This document shows, piece after piece, positions 13,433-20,857 of a stretch of DNA of 20,977 nt. The notes beneath the pieces were generated by a model. It was not told the DNA's origin. It worked only from the letters and a program-made list of their open reading frames with translations, and ran no database searches. The DNA is from a virus, in the IMG/VR virus record IMGVR_UViG_3300042898_006611, positions 1 to 20,977 of that record; one strand, written 5' to 3'. The position numbers were made by a program, and so were the translations under genes. Each line of letters begins with the position of its first letter. Position 1 is the stretch's first letter.

Positions 13433-14617
13433 TTATACATCGTCAAAAAGTCTTCCAGGATCCCCAAAAGAAATTCTATCTGGGACTTCATACATTTCTT
13501 TCACCTCATATTGTGGAAAGAAATCTAAATCAAAAAGCTGTAAGTTTATATCTTCTTGTTTCATTGTTCTTGTAAAGCGAATTCCCACTAATAATGGTAT
13601 GGCTTCTAAATCTAATGAAGGAAGCTGTTTCCATAATTCATTAGCAATCATAGACCAGTATGTGTAATCCATAGATGCAATTGCTATAGGAGACGATTTC
13701 TTGTATGTGCCTCTTCTCTTGGTCTTTGTATTGCGCCAAGACAAGTAAATTGATACTCTTTTAGCCCCTATTCTGTGCTTATTTAGTCTTTCTAAACCTT
13801 TGAATAGCAGAGCTTCAAAAACTTCAAAACTACCAGCATCATCTCGTTTGTTTGGTGGTAATACATGAGTGTGTCCAAATGATTTAGGAATTTCATTATT
13901 AGAAAGTCCATAATCACATTGCAGACTTCCACGAATCATATGATACCAACGACCACCAATAACACTACCCCAAGCTTTTTTCAATTTCAATTCTTCAGTG
14001 TTAAATAAATCTTCCACAGTTTTGATTCTTGATTTATTCAACCGGGCTTCCATCTTTTCAGCAATACCAGGAAGATCAGTCAATCCCAAAGTCTCCAACT
14101 GCTCCTGGGCTTTTTGGCCCAGGGCAGTGAATCCATTGGGCTTGTCCATATCAGCAGCAACCTTTGACAAGAATACATTTTTAGCTACACCAATTGAACA
14201 AGTGATGTGTTCGCCCAATTTTTCTTGAATGTCTAACTTCAATAAAGCAGCAATCATCTCACAATCAAAATCATCGTCTTCATCAATTTCGCAAGCCATT
14301 TCATCAATCGAAAGCACTTGTATCTTTTTAAAATGCTGGGACAATATTTCAACAATTTGATTGTGCACCTCTACATATCTTTTAGGTCTAGCTCCACAAA
14401 CAAAAAGACCTGGAATTTTCTCCTTCGCCGTTTTTACACGGGTTCCAGTTTTAACTCCAAGTCTTTTTGCTTGATATGACGCAGCAATTGCACACGTATG
14501 ATCAGAAACTACAGGAACTACAATTATAGGCTTGCCACGATATTCAAGATTGTCTTGTTGCTCTATACTAGCATAAAACGAATCGAAATCAATAAATAAT
14601 CGCCTGAAGAAAGCCAT
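13433..14617 (-). CDS. Y-family translesion DNA polymerase (DinB/UmuC-like)
   Basis: 394 residues from ATG 14617, where the family's conserved start begins (FFRRLFIDFDSFYASIEQ); an upstream ATG at 14647 overlaps the nuclease gene and adds ten unconserved residues. Metal ligands: Asp 10 and the pair Asp 105-Glu 106 in VLSIDEMACEI. Tyr 15 takes the steric-gate position that excludes ribonucleotides. CAIAASYQAKRLGVKTG is the UmuC/DinB fingers motif; SIGVAKNVFLSKVAADMDKP and an HhH-like segment TDLPGIAEKM follow, then the little-finger domain. NLQLFDL near residue 360 resembles a beta-clamp-binding motif (UmuC has QLNLFD). It copies past lesions with low fidelity. Ribosome site weak; seven bases after the nuclease stop. 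Confidence 0.95.
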   Translation of the reverse strand: MAFFRRLFIDFDSFYASIEQQDNLEYRGKPIIVVPVVSDHTCAIAASYQAKRLGVKTGTRVKTAKEKIPGLFVCGARPKRYVEVHNQIVEILSQHFKKIQVLSIDEMACEIDEDDDFDCEMIAALLKLDIQEKLGEHITCSIGVAKNVFLSKVAADMDKPNGFTALGQKAQEQLETLGLTDLPGIAEKMEARLNKSRIKTVEDLFNTEELKLKKAWGSVIGGRWYHMIRGSLQCDYGLSNNEIPKSFGHTHVLPPNKRDDAGSFEVFEALLFKGLERLNKHRIGAKRVSIYLSWRNTKTKRRGTYKKSSPIAIASMDYTYWSMIANELWKQLPSLDLEAIPLLVGIRFTRTMKQEDINLQLFDLDFFPQYEVKEMYEVPDRISFGDPGRLFDDV

Positions 14618-14624
14618 GTAATCA

Positions 14625-14981
14625 CTATACCATAAATGGCACAGCAAGATTCAACTCAACTAACTTTTTATTTAAACAAATCCAAAGATTGTCTGCTTCT
14701 TTGTAATATACCCAAGCCAAATATCTACCATATTTTTCTTTGCTATCTTTTTTAGTTAAGATACAAACTTCTTTATTCAAAAGAACATCTTCAACAAACT
14801 TTTTACTAGCCAATCCTGCAGTTCTATTTTCGCCTTTGATTTCAGGAGTATTTACTTCTGCAAGCCTAAATTCCATCTTTTTTGCACTGACATTGAAACC
14901 TAGATCTACGTCACCATAAATTGTATCTCCATCGACAATTTTGGTCACTGTAATCTTATAATGATATAAAAATTCTGTCAT
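14625..14981 (-). CDS. Staphylococcal-nuclease-like (thermonuclease) protein
   Basis: 118 residues, a minimal OB-fold SNase domain. KIVDGDTIYGDVDLGF carries the first calcium-site aspartate, FRLAEVNTPEIKG gives the catalytic Arg and Glu (R..V.TPE), and KYGRYLAWVYY supplies the second catalytic Arg; LVELNLAVPF is the family's closing helix. The second aspartate of 'VDTPE' is Asn here, a change also seen in other members, so activity is plausible but not certain. No signal peptide, so it acts inside the cell or in the virion. It starts two bases after the small membrane protein's stop and ends seven bases before the polymerase start. Confidence 0.88.
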   Translation of the reverse strand: MTEFLYHYKITVTKIVDGDTIYGDVDLGFNVSAKKMEFRLAEVNTPEIKGENRTAGLASKKFVEDVLLNKEVCILTKKDSKEKYGRYLAWVYYKEADNLWICLNKKLVELNLAVPFMV

Positions 14982-14983
14982 AT

Positions 14984-15148
14984 TTAATCTTCGGGATAAA
15001 CAAACAATGCTTCTCCCATTTCCTCTTTTTTATTATTCTTGCGCATCAAATAAAGCTGATAAGAAACAGAAGTCAGCGCAACCAAAATTGCGCTGACTGT
15101 AAGAATTTGACCCTTTGTGAGTCTTAATTTTAAGAATTTATTTTCCAC
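14984..15148 (-). CDS. Small single-pass membrane protein (54 residues)
   Basis: Read from GTG 15148 with AAGGGG about eight bases upstream; an in-frame TTG two codons earlier is too close to that ribosome site. The product starts with a basic segment (ENKFLKLRLTKGQ), then one hydrophobic helix about 18-35 (TVSAILVALTSVSYQLYLM), then a basic/acidic tail (RKNNKKEEMGEALFV), so its C-terminus is likely cytoplasmic or the protein is a short anchor. Its stop lies two bases before the nuclease ATG. Function unknown; a holin-like or membrane-accessory role cannot be judged from one helix. The membrane segment is coded by a perfect 11-bp inverted repeat. Confidence 0.6.
   Translation of the reverse strand: MENKFLKLRLTKGQILTVSAILVALTSVSYQLYLMRKNNKKEEMGEALFVYPED
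15071..15098. repeat. Perfect 11-bp hairpin inside the small membrane-protein gene
   Basis: AGTCAGCGCAA and its exact complement TTGCGCTGACT surround a six-base loop CCAAAA. On the minus strand it is followed by TCTGTTTCTT, a partly T-rich stretch, so it could attenuate transcription between groEL and the nuclease/polymerase genes. It is far richer in G+C than its surroundings. Confidence 0.8.
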
Positions 15149-15160
15149 TTCCAATACCCC

Positions 15161-15206
15161 TTAACACATACTGATATTATACTTAAAATATATACTGGTG
15201 TGTTAA
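15161..15206 (-). promoter_or_regulatory. Promoter-like element within an inverted repeat, downstream of groEL
   Basis: On the minus strand TTAACA is followed after 19 bases by a perfect TATAAT (15181-15176), about 28 bases before the GTG start of the membrane-protein gene. The element is bracketed by an exact 8-bp inverted repeat, TTAACACA (15161-15168) and TGTGTTAA (15199-15206), which could be an operator. The spacer is longer than the ideal 17. Confidence 0.4.
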
Positions 15207-15221
15207 ATATATTGGCAAAAA

Positions 15222-16835
15222 TTAGAAACTTCCCTCTTGGATTAAGACCTTTTCATTTGCAATTGGCTTGTCTACAATCAATGCTTCGGTGGTCAATACT
15301 AGAACAGCAATTGACACTGCATTTTGAACTGCAGAACGAGTGACTTTAGCTGGATCAATGATACCTTCTGCGATCATATCAACATACTTATTAGTCCTAG
15401 CATTCAAGCCAATACCATTATCTTTTGAGCAAACTGTATCAACTACAACATCAGGACTAATACCAGCATTAAAAGCAATTTGTCTGATAGGTTCCATTAG
15501 AGCTTTTCTTACAATTTCAAAGCCAACTTTTTCATCTTGGTCGGTAAGATCATTCATAGATTCAAGTTGCTGAGAAATACGTAAGAGAGTAGTACCACCG
15601 CCAGGGACAATGCCTTCTTCAACAGCAGCACGAGTGGCAGCCAAAGCATCCTCATAACGATACTTCTTTTCCATCAATTCTGCTTCAGTGCTGGCGCCGA
15701 CCTTAATAATAGCAACTCCACCAGAAAGCTTTGCAATTCTTTCATTGAGAATTCTTGCTTCATAATCACTTTCAACTTGAGAAAGAGTAACCTTTAATTG
15801 AGAAATACGATCATCAATTTTAACATCATCGCCTTCTCCACCAATAATCGTAGTAGATTCTTTATTGATGATTACACTCTTTGCTCTACCTAGATTGCTG
15901 ATAGTAGCGTTTTCAAGATTAGTTCCCATCTCTGAGGAAATAACATCGGCGCCAGTTAAAGCAGCAATGTCGTAAAGATATTCTTTCTTCTGTCCAGCAA
16001 ATCCAGGAGTCTTTACAGCAACCCAAGGCATAGCACCCTTATGAACATTGATAACAAGCATCTGAAGCGCTGGACCATCAACATTATCAGCAACAATTAC
16101 AATGGGTTTCTTCTGTTCATTAACTTTGGTCAAGATAGGAAGAATCTCTGCTGAATCTGAAATCTTTCCATCATAAAGAAGAATGAAAGGATCTGTATGA
16201 CGGCATTCCATCTTCTCAGCATTGTTTACAAAGAATGCTGAAACATAGCCCTTGTCGAATTTCATACCTTCAACAAGAGATAAAGATGTTTCTCGCCCTC
16301 TTGACTCTTCAATTGTAATGACACCATCTTTGCCAACAGCTTCCATAGCGTCAGCAACAATCTGACCTACTTCAGATTCATTGCCAGAAATAGTAGCAAC
16401 AAAAGTAATTTGCTCTTTACTTTCAATTGGCTTTGCTAATTCTTCAATAATTTCAACAGCTTTATTTGCAGCATATTCCATTCCTACCTTGACACTGATA
16501 GGATTGCCACCTGAAGAAATATACTTAAGTCCACCATTGACTAAAGCTTGAGCAAGAACAGTAGCAGTTGTTGTTCCATCACCAGCAACATCATTAGTCT
16601 TACTTGATACTTGCTTACATAATTGAGCACCAAGATCTTCATAAGGGCATTCAAGTTCAACGTGTTTCGCTACTGTAACCCCATCTTTGGTAACGATAGG
16701 TCCTGAAGGAGACTGAATCACTACATTTCGACCCTTTGGGCCTAATGTTGTCTTAACTGCATTACTTACGATATCTACACCACGACCCATAGCCTGTCGT
16801 GCATCATCATTAAAAGATAATTGTTTTGCTGGCAT
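15222..16835 (-). CDS. groEL: GroEL-type (group I) chaperonin
   Basis: 537 residues, nearly full length (E. coli 548). The equatorial domain has [10 protein letters not shown] and the ATPase motif [10 protein letters not shown] (Asp 86 equals E. coli Asp 87), plus [15 protein letters not shown] (the Asp 398 region) and [12 protein letters not shown]. The apical domain keeps [14 protein letters not shown] and [11 protein letters not shown], the hydrophobic substrate and GroES-binding residues. It lacks the flexible GGM-rich tail, ending KVLIQEGSF. It would form a folding chamber for phage or host proteins, with host GroES or a phage co-chaperonin not present in this window. GGAG sits five bases before the ATG; two bases separate it from the ruvB stop, so the two are one transcript. 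Confidence 0.98.
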   Translation of the reverse strand: MPAKQLSFNDDARQAMGRGVDIVSNAVKTTLGPKGRNVVIQSPSGPIVTKDGVTVAKHVELECPYEDLGAQLCKQVSSKTNDVAGDGTTTATVLAQALVNGGLKYISSGGNPISVKVGMEYAANKAVEIIEELAKPIESKEQITFVATISGNESEVGQIVADAMEAVGKDGVITIEESRGRETSLSLVEGMKFDKGYVSAFFVNNAEKMECRHTDPFILLYDGKISDSAEILPILTKVNEQKKPIVIVADNVDGPALQMLVINVHKGAMPWVAVKTPGFAGQKKEYLYDIAALTGADVISSEMGTNLENATISNLGRAKSVIINKESTTIIGGEGDDVKIDDRISQLKVTLSQVESDYEARILNERIAKLSGGVAIIKVGASTEAELMEKKYRYEDALAATRAAVEEGIVPGGGTTLLRISQQLESMNDLTDQDEKVGFEIVRKALMEPIRQIAFNAGISPDVVVDTVCSKDNGIGLNARTNKYVDMIAEGIIDPAKVTRSAVQNAVSIAVLVLTTEALIVDKPIANEKVLIQEGSF

Positions 16836-16837
16836 AA

Positions 16838-17938
16838 TTACTCCGGTTTGACATTAAGGGATTCATTGTTGAACCATCCATGTTTTTGTAAAGAATGGCA
16901 AAGCTTGATGTAGTGATAAGCAGCTACAGAAGCGATGCGTCCTTTTTTTGTTATACGTACAAAAGGTCCTTTTTGAACATTTAAGGTCCCATTATCAACA
17001 GATTCCAATTCAATTTCAGAGAACAGGAACGGCTCAATCATTCCGGTCACTGTACTCTCTTGCTCATTAATGTAATTTGCAATAGTTTTGCTACCAAGTG
17101 CACCACTCTCTCGGAGCAAAGCAACAATGTACTTGCGACTTGCATAATCTAATCCAATGATAGGGTCAATTTGCTCATAACGAAGCATTTTATTCATCAA
17201 GGGTTTTGTTAGCATATCTGGAGTAACTTTGCCAGTAGTTTGAGCTTCAGCAACATCCATCAAACTACGCAGTAAGCTATATGCAATACGAGCCGTCCTA
17301 CGTGAAAGCTGAGCAAGTCTATTAGCAACATCGTAAGGAACACTGATGTCATAAATTCTTTCACCAGCAGTAGTAATCATTGTAGTCAAGTCTTCTGTAG
17401 AGTACGGGAGAAGATTTGCCTTGTATTGGAAACGTGAAAGCAAAGGTGGATTTAGGTCTCCAGAGTGCGTAGTAGCCCCAATAAGAGTAAATCTAGGTAA
17501 ACGCCGTAGTATTTGCCTATTGAGATTTTTGTCGTGGATAGTACAAGTGAAATCTTCCATTACCCCATACAAATGCTCTTGAATTTTAGGAGCTAGGGCG
17601 TGGATTTCATCAATGAAAAGAATGTCGTTTTCTTCAATATTCTTTATGATGTTGTAAAAATCATCCCAAGTTTTAATGCGTGTAGCCATTACTTGGTGGC
17701 AGGTAACTCCCATTTCATTTGCTACTACATTGGCTAGAGTTGTCTTACCTACGCCAGAAAAACCTAAGAACAATGTATGAACAAGGCTTACTCTGGTTTT
17801 TTTGAAGGCAGCAATCTTTAGCTTTAAAAATTCTTTGATTTCAGTTTGACCAATCACTTGATCAAATGTCTGCGGTCGAAAATCAATTTGCTTCATAGTC
17901 TTTGCCGTTTCTTGAATTGCCTGTGTATCTTTTACCAT
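16838..17938 (-). CDS. ruvB: RuvB-like Holliday junction branch-migration ATPase
   Basis: 366 residues from ATG 17938, chosen because AAGGG lies six bases upstream, because it gives the usual 20 or so residues before the family's RPxxFDxxIGQ start, and because it does not overlap the divergent gene. An upstream ATG at 18031 also has GAGG before it and would add 31 residues. AAA+ motifs: Walker A GFSGVGKTT (59-67), Walker B DILFIDEIHAL (about 105-115), sensor 1 GATTHSGDLNPPL and arginine finger LLSRF (Arg 169). The C-terminal winged helix has LLRESGALGSKTIANYI. The normal partners RuvA and RuvC are absent from the window, so it may use host RuvA or act in phage recombination or replication restart. 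Confidence 0.93.
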   Translation of the reverse strand: MVKDTQAIQETAKTMKQIDFRPQTFDQVIGQTEIKEFLKLKIAAFKKTRVSLVHTLFLGFSGVGKTTLANVVANEMGVTCHQVMATRIKTWDDFYNIIKNIEENDILFIDEIHALAPKIQEHLYGVMEDFTCTIHDKNLNRQILRRLPRFTLIGATTHSGDLNPPLLSRFQYKANLLPYSTEDLTTMITTAGERIYDISVPYDVANRLAQLSRRTARIAYSLLRSLMDVAEAQTTGKVTPDMLTKPLMNKMLRYEQIDPIIGLDYASRKYIVALLRESGALGSKTIANYINEQESTVTGMIEPFLFSEIELESVDNGTLNVQKGPFVRITKKGRIASVAAYHYIKLCHSLQKHGWFNNESLNVKPE

Positions 17939-18011
17939 CTTGATCCCTTGAATTTCATTATCAACTTCTTTCATCTCGTTTGAACCTGACCCCATATTGT
18001 ACAAAGTATCA

Positions 18012-18728
18012 ATGGAACTTACAGCATTCATAACAGCCTCGCAAGAAGAACTCGAAAAAGTAGCCTACCAAACATCAGCACTTAATTATCATAGGTATTT
18101 TATCATTGTGGGGTTTGATGTCAACAGAAATAATCGTTTTTTCAAGGAAACAGATTCATTTTTAGAAATTCAATCTTTAGACAAATCTAATATTGAAATT
18201 TTAAAAAGATTGGTACTCGTCTATTCCCCACCAGACTATGAAAATATCGCTTTATATATATCTAATAATATCATCAGTTTACCTGAGTTGCAAAATTTAT
18301 TTCACGATTTATTGAATGGTAAGCATACAAAGACAGATTACTTGCTCTCAATATCAAGGATGAATTTTGTTTTTGAAAATTACATTCCAGAATCTTCAGC
18401 TGTTAGTACATTAGATCTTTCAGAAATTATTGACAATGCTATGATGGAAAAACCAATTTCGTTTGACCATTTCAAGGTTGCTTTGAAAGAATTACTACCA
18501 GAATACACTTTTGGTTTAGATCAAAGCTGTATGTCAATGCATAATGACATAAAGAATTTAATCATTGAACACAACAAAGCTAATTATGTTCCTAAAATTA
18601 CAGCATATTATAATGAAATCAAAGAACATGAAAAATGTGTCATGTTCTTTGATTTAGATCCTGGTGTTGAAAATTATTCAAGCAAAATAATTTCAATTGA
18701 AGGCTATGTAGTTTATTTCAGATTCTAA
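18012..18728 (+). CDS. Unknown 238-residue protein
   Basis: I do not recognise it. ATG 18012 is preferred; a TTG at 17997 extends it by five residues. Neither has a clear ribosome site. The product is soluble, mixed alpha/beta: ALNYHRYFIIVGFDVNRNN, IEILKRLVLVYSPPDYENIA, a helical PELQNLFHDLLNGKHTKTDY segment, DHFKVALKELLPEYTF and a C-terminal ISIEGYVVYFRF strand. No cysteine cluster or known catalytic motif. It is the only plus-strand gene between two minus-strand genes, divergent from ruvB (73 bases between the chosen starts) and with its stop directly abutting the thyX stop. Base composition and codon use resemble the neighbours. Confidence 0.75.
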   Translation: MELTAFITASQEELEKVAYQTSALNYHRYFIIVGFDVNRNNRFFKETDSFLEIQSLDKSNIEILKRLVLVYSPPDYENIALYISNNIISLPELQNLFHDLLNGKHTKTDYLLSISRMNFVFENYIPESSAVSTLDLSEIIDNAMMEKPISFDHFKVALKELLPEYTFGLDQSCMSMHNDIKNLIIEHNKANYVPKITAYYNEIKEHEKCVMFFDLDPGVENYSSKIISIEGYVVYFRF

Positions 18729-20081
18729 CTACTCAGGTTCAGCGCTTCCTTCAAAAATAATTCCCTTTGTAATAGGATGTTTTTGATACCACAACTCTAG
18801 AGCTTTATGACAATGTTCAGCATACTTGTAATGAGCGCCAACACCAGTGCGTAATTCCATTTCATATAAGAACTTATCAGCAGTGGTAGTATGCTCAAAT
18901 AAATATTGGTGTCCTAAGCTTGTGAAATAAACGTATTCTGAATTTGATTTCATAATATTTTGAGAATCCCAAGTGGTGGATTCAAATCTTTTATGCATAT
19001 TGATAAGATTATTGCATTCTTCAAGATCTGAATTAGGAAGCTCATCAATTGCTCCATAAAATCCCTTAGGTATAAATGGACAGTATTTGTTTCCAGTACG
19101 ATGCCTATTCAAATCTCTAATCTCACCAAAGCTCATATCGCTCCAAGAAACCTTTACTGGAATTCTTGAAAGATTACTTGAGAATGGAGAATAACGATTT
19201 GTTCTAAAATCCAAATCATTCTTAGCTACAGTCATAGGAGGAGCATAAAGATTAGTACCGTGAAACAAGTCATAATCTGAAAGCCAAAGCTCAAATTCTC
19301 TATCGTAATATGACTTTATTGCATCTGTTGATTTACAATGCTTTACTAATCTAGGAGCGCCAAGCTTTAATTTCTCTTCAATTTCTTTTCCAATAAGATT
19401 TAATTCTTTTAGGTTATGTGATTGAAGATGAGCTGAAAGATTTGCCCAAGCCCTAGCAGATTGGATCATCATAACACCAGTAAGAGTTGATACTGGAAGA
19501 TATACCCTAGCACGGTCAAAAGCAAAATTACGCATCATTCTTGCAACTTGCTTTTTATCTTTGTCAGATTCAGAATTCAATAGACTAGATGGAATTTTAG
19601 TAAGCTCAGGATAAATCTCACCAATTTTTGTCCAAAGCTTTAATGCTTCTTCATAATAATTAAATGATTTGGCAACATAAAGATCATATTGTTGTTCATA
19701 CTGGTCATAAATTCCAAGATCATCAGTACTGGCAACATTTGAGCTATCCATCTTAATGTATCTGGTAGAACATTCTTGACCACCAGCAGTAGGAGAAAGA
19801 GTCCAAAGGAAGTAGGCAGCATAAAGAGTGATATCATCAATAAATAAGGCAATTGGGGCCATATCTGCTATCGAAGCATGACCGAAGTCTGTGTACTTAA
19901 AAATATTATCAATTGACTTTTCTTGATTATTTGGGTCCAATTTAGCTACTATAGCATCAAGTCCCTCATTGTTTCTAGAATATCTTGCGCCTACTGAAGC
20001 TAGCATTTCTGGAATAAAAGAATAACATCCTGATTCTTCTGCTTTTTGTGTGGGTTTGATTGATACATATTGAATTTTCAT
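18729..20081 (-). CDS. thyX: Long ThyX-like flavin-dependent thymidylate synthase
   Basis: 450 residues, about twice a normal ThyX. The start ATG 20081 overlaps the stop of the upstream HNH gene (ATGA); an in-frame ATG at 20117 lies inside that gene. The first half has FGHASIADMAPIALFIDDIT and GGQECSTRYIKMD, ThyX-like, but the RHR that should precede 'S.NE.S.RY' is missing (LWTLSPTAGG). RARVYLPVSTLTGVMMI and SARAWANLSAHLQSHNLKE match the C-terminal FAD/dUMP helices. The second half has LNRHRTGNKYCPFIPKG, with RHR at 326-328 but an atypical remainder, and GVGAHYKYAEHCHKALEL. It seems to be a duplicated ThyX with active-site parts divided between halves. ThyX makes dTMP from dUMP with FAD, NADPH and methylene-tetrahydrofolate; activity here needs testing. 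Confidence 0.85.
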   Translation of the reverse strand: MKIQYVSIKPTQKAEESGCYSFIPEMLASVGARYSRNNEGLDAIVAKLDPNNQEKSIDNIFKYTDFGHASIADMAPIALFIDDITLYAAYFLWTLSPTAGGQECSTRYIKMDSSNVASTDDLGIYDQYEQQYDLYVAKSFNYYEEALKLWTKIGEIYPELTKIPSSLLNSESDKDKKQVARMMRNFAFDRARVYLPVSTLTGVMMIQSARAWANLSAHLQSHNLKELNLIGKEIEEKLKLGAPRLVKHCKSTDAIKSYYDREFELWLSDYDLFHGTNLYAPPMTVAKNDLDFRTNRYSPFSSNLSRIPVKVSWSDMSFGEIRDLNRHRTGNKYCPFIPKGFYGAIDELPNSDLEECNNLINMHKRFESTTWDSQNIMKSNSEYVYFTSLGHQYLFEHTTTADKFLYEMELRTGVGAHYKYAEHCHKALELWYQKHPITKGIIFEGSAEPE

Positions 20082-20689
20082 CTTGGTTTTCTCGTTAGCG
20101 CTTCTTCTATTGACCATCCGTATTTATCAATTCTTTTACTTATAGTGGATGGCTTGATACCAGTGATATCAGACCATTCTGCTAGATTCAAGTTTTGATT
20201 ATTAAAATTTATTTTACGATTATTGGTTCTGTTATTTGCTTGGGTCTTCGCACTTGCCCATCTACAATTATTAGGCTCATAATTTCCATAAACATCAATT
20301 CTGTCTATGGAAAAACCTTCTGGTCTTTCTCCCATATCTTTCAAAAATTCTTCAAAAGATTCTCTCCATTTTTGGCACATAGTTATTCCTTTTGCACCGT
20401 AAGATTGGTAATTAAAACTGTTAATATTGCAGCATCTTTCAATAATACTAGCCCAAGATTCGTATGTGGGTGTACCAAAATATCCGTGTTTTGAATTTGA
20501 TTTATTTCTCTCTACAAGCTGTTTTTTAAGCAAACAGCCACAAGAATTTATTTTGCCATTTTTAACATCATACAGTCTAGATATTTTTTTATTGCCACAA
20601 TCGCATTCAAACAACCAAAATTGATTTGATTTTTTATTTTTGCTATAAGAATATTCTATAGGTGTAAGCAAACCATATTTTTCTTTCAT
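20078..20689 (-). CDS. HNH homing endonuclease coupled to thyX
   Basis: 203 residues from ATG 20689; an ATG at 20728 would add 13 unconserved residues. Neither start has a good ribosome site. The order is typical of phage HNH enzymes: KYGLLTPIEY, a Cys4 knuckle CDCGN (29, 31) and SCGCL (50, 52), HGYFGTPTYESW, YQSYGAKGITMCQKW, then the nuclease core SIDRIDVYGNYEPNNCRWA, followed by TQANNRTNN. The C-terminal 35 residues (NLAEWSDITGIKPSTISKRI, WSIEEALTRKP) are a helix-turn-helix module of the sort that positions such enzymes on DNA. The stop overlaps the thyX start (ATGA), so the pair is co-translated. Nucleotide-metabolism genes are frequent targets of phage homing endonucleases. Confidence 0.92.
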   Translation of the reverse strand: MKEKYGLLTPIEYSYSKNKKSNQFWLFECDCGNKKISRLYDVKNGKINSCGCLLKKQLVERNKSNSKHGYFGTPTYESWASIIERCCNINSFNYQSYGAKGITMCQKWRESFEEFLKDMGERPEGFSIDRIDVYGNYEPNNCRWASAKTQANNRTNNRKINFNNQNLNLAEWSDITGIKPSTISKRIDKYGWSIEEALTRKPR

Positions 20690-20728
20690 AATATAAGTTT
20701 TAAGGTGAGAAACAGAGCGCCCTCCCAT

Positions 20729-20857
20729 TTATTAATAGACGATGTTTCCCACAATCTATTTTACATCGTCATTAACTGAGTAACAACAATAGAGGAGATT
20801 ATTTTTCTTGATCAGAAAAATATTCATTAAGAAGTCTGCTAAAACGGAGCGTCATTT
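20729..20857. promoter_or_regulatory. Divergent intergenic region with inverted repeats
   Basis: The longest gene-free stretch of the window. GACGATGT (20738-20745) pairs with ACATCGTC (20763-20770), an 8-bp stem with a 17-base loop. ATTTTTC / GAAAAAT (20801-20807, 20815-20821) form a second, A+T-only repeat around TTGATCA. A strong AGGAG (20793-20797) lies ten bases before a TTG that opens a 17-codon frame ending at the next gene's start. No clear -10/-35 pair is visible. Confidence 0.45.

Noticed and set aside
17939-18031. Longer RuvB from ATG 18031
   Set aside because: A GAGG precedes it, so it remains possible, but it overlaps the divergent gene and adds residues beyond the family's usual N-terminus; AAGGG precedes the ATG at 17938.
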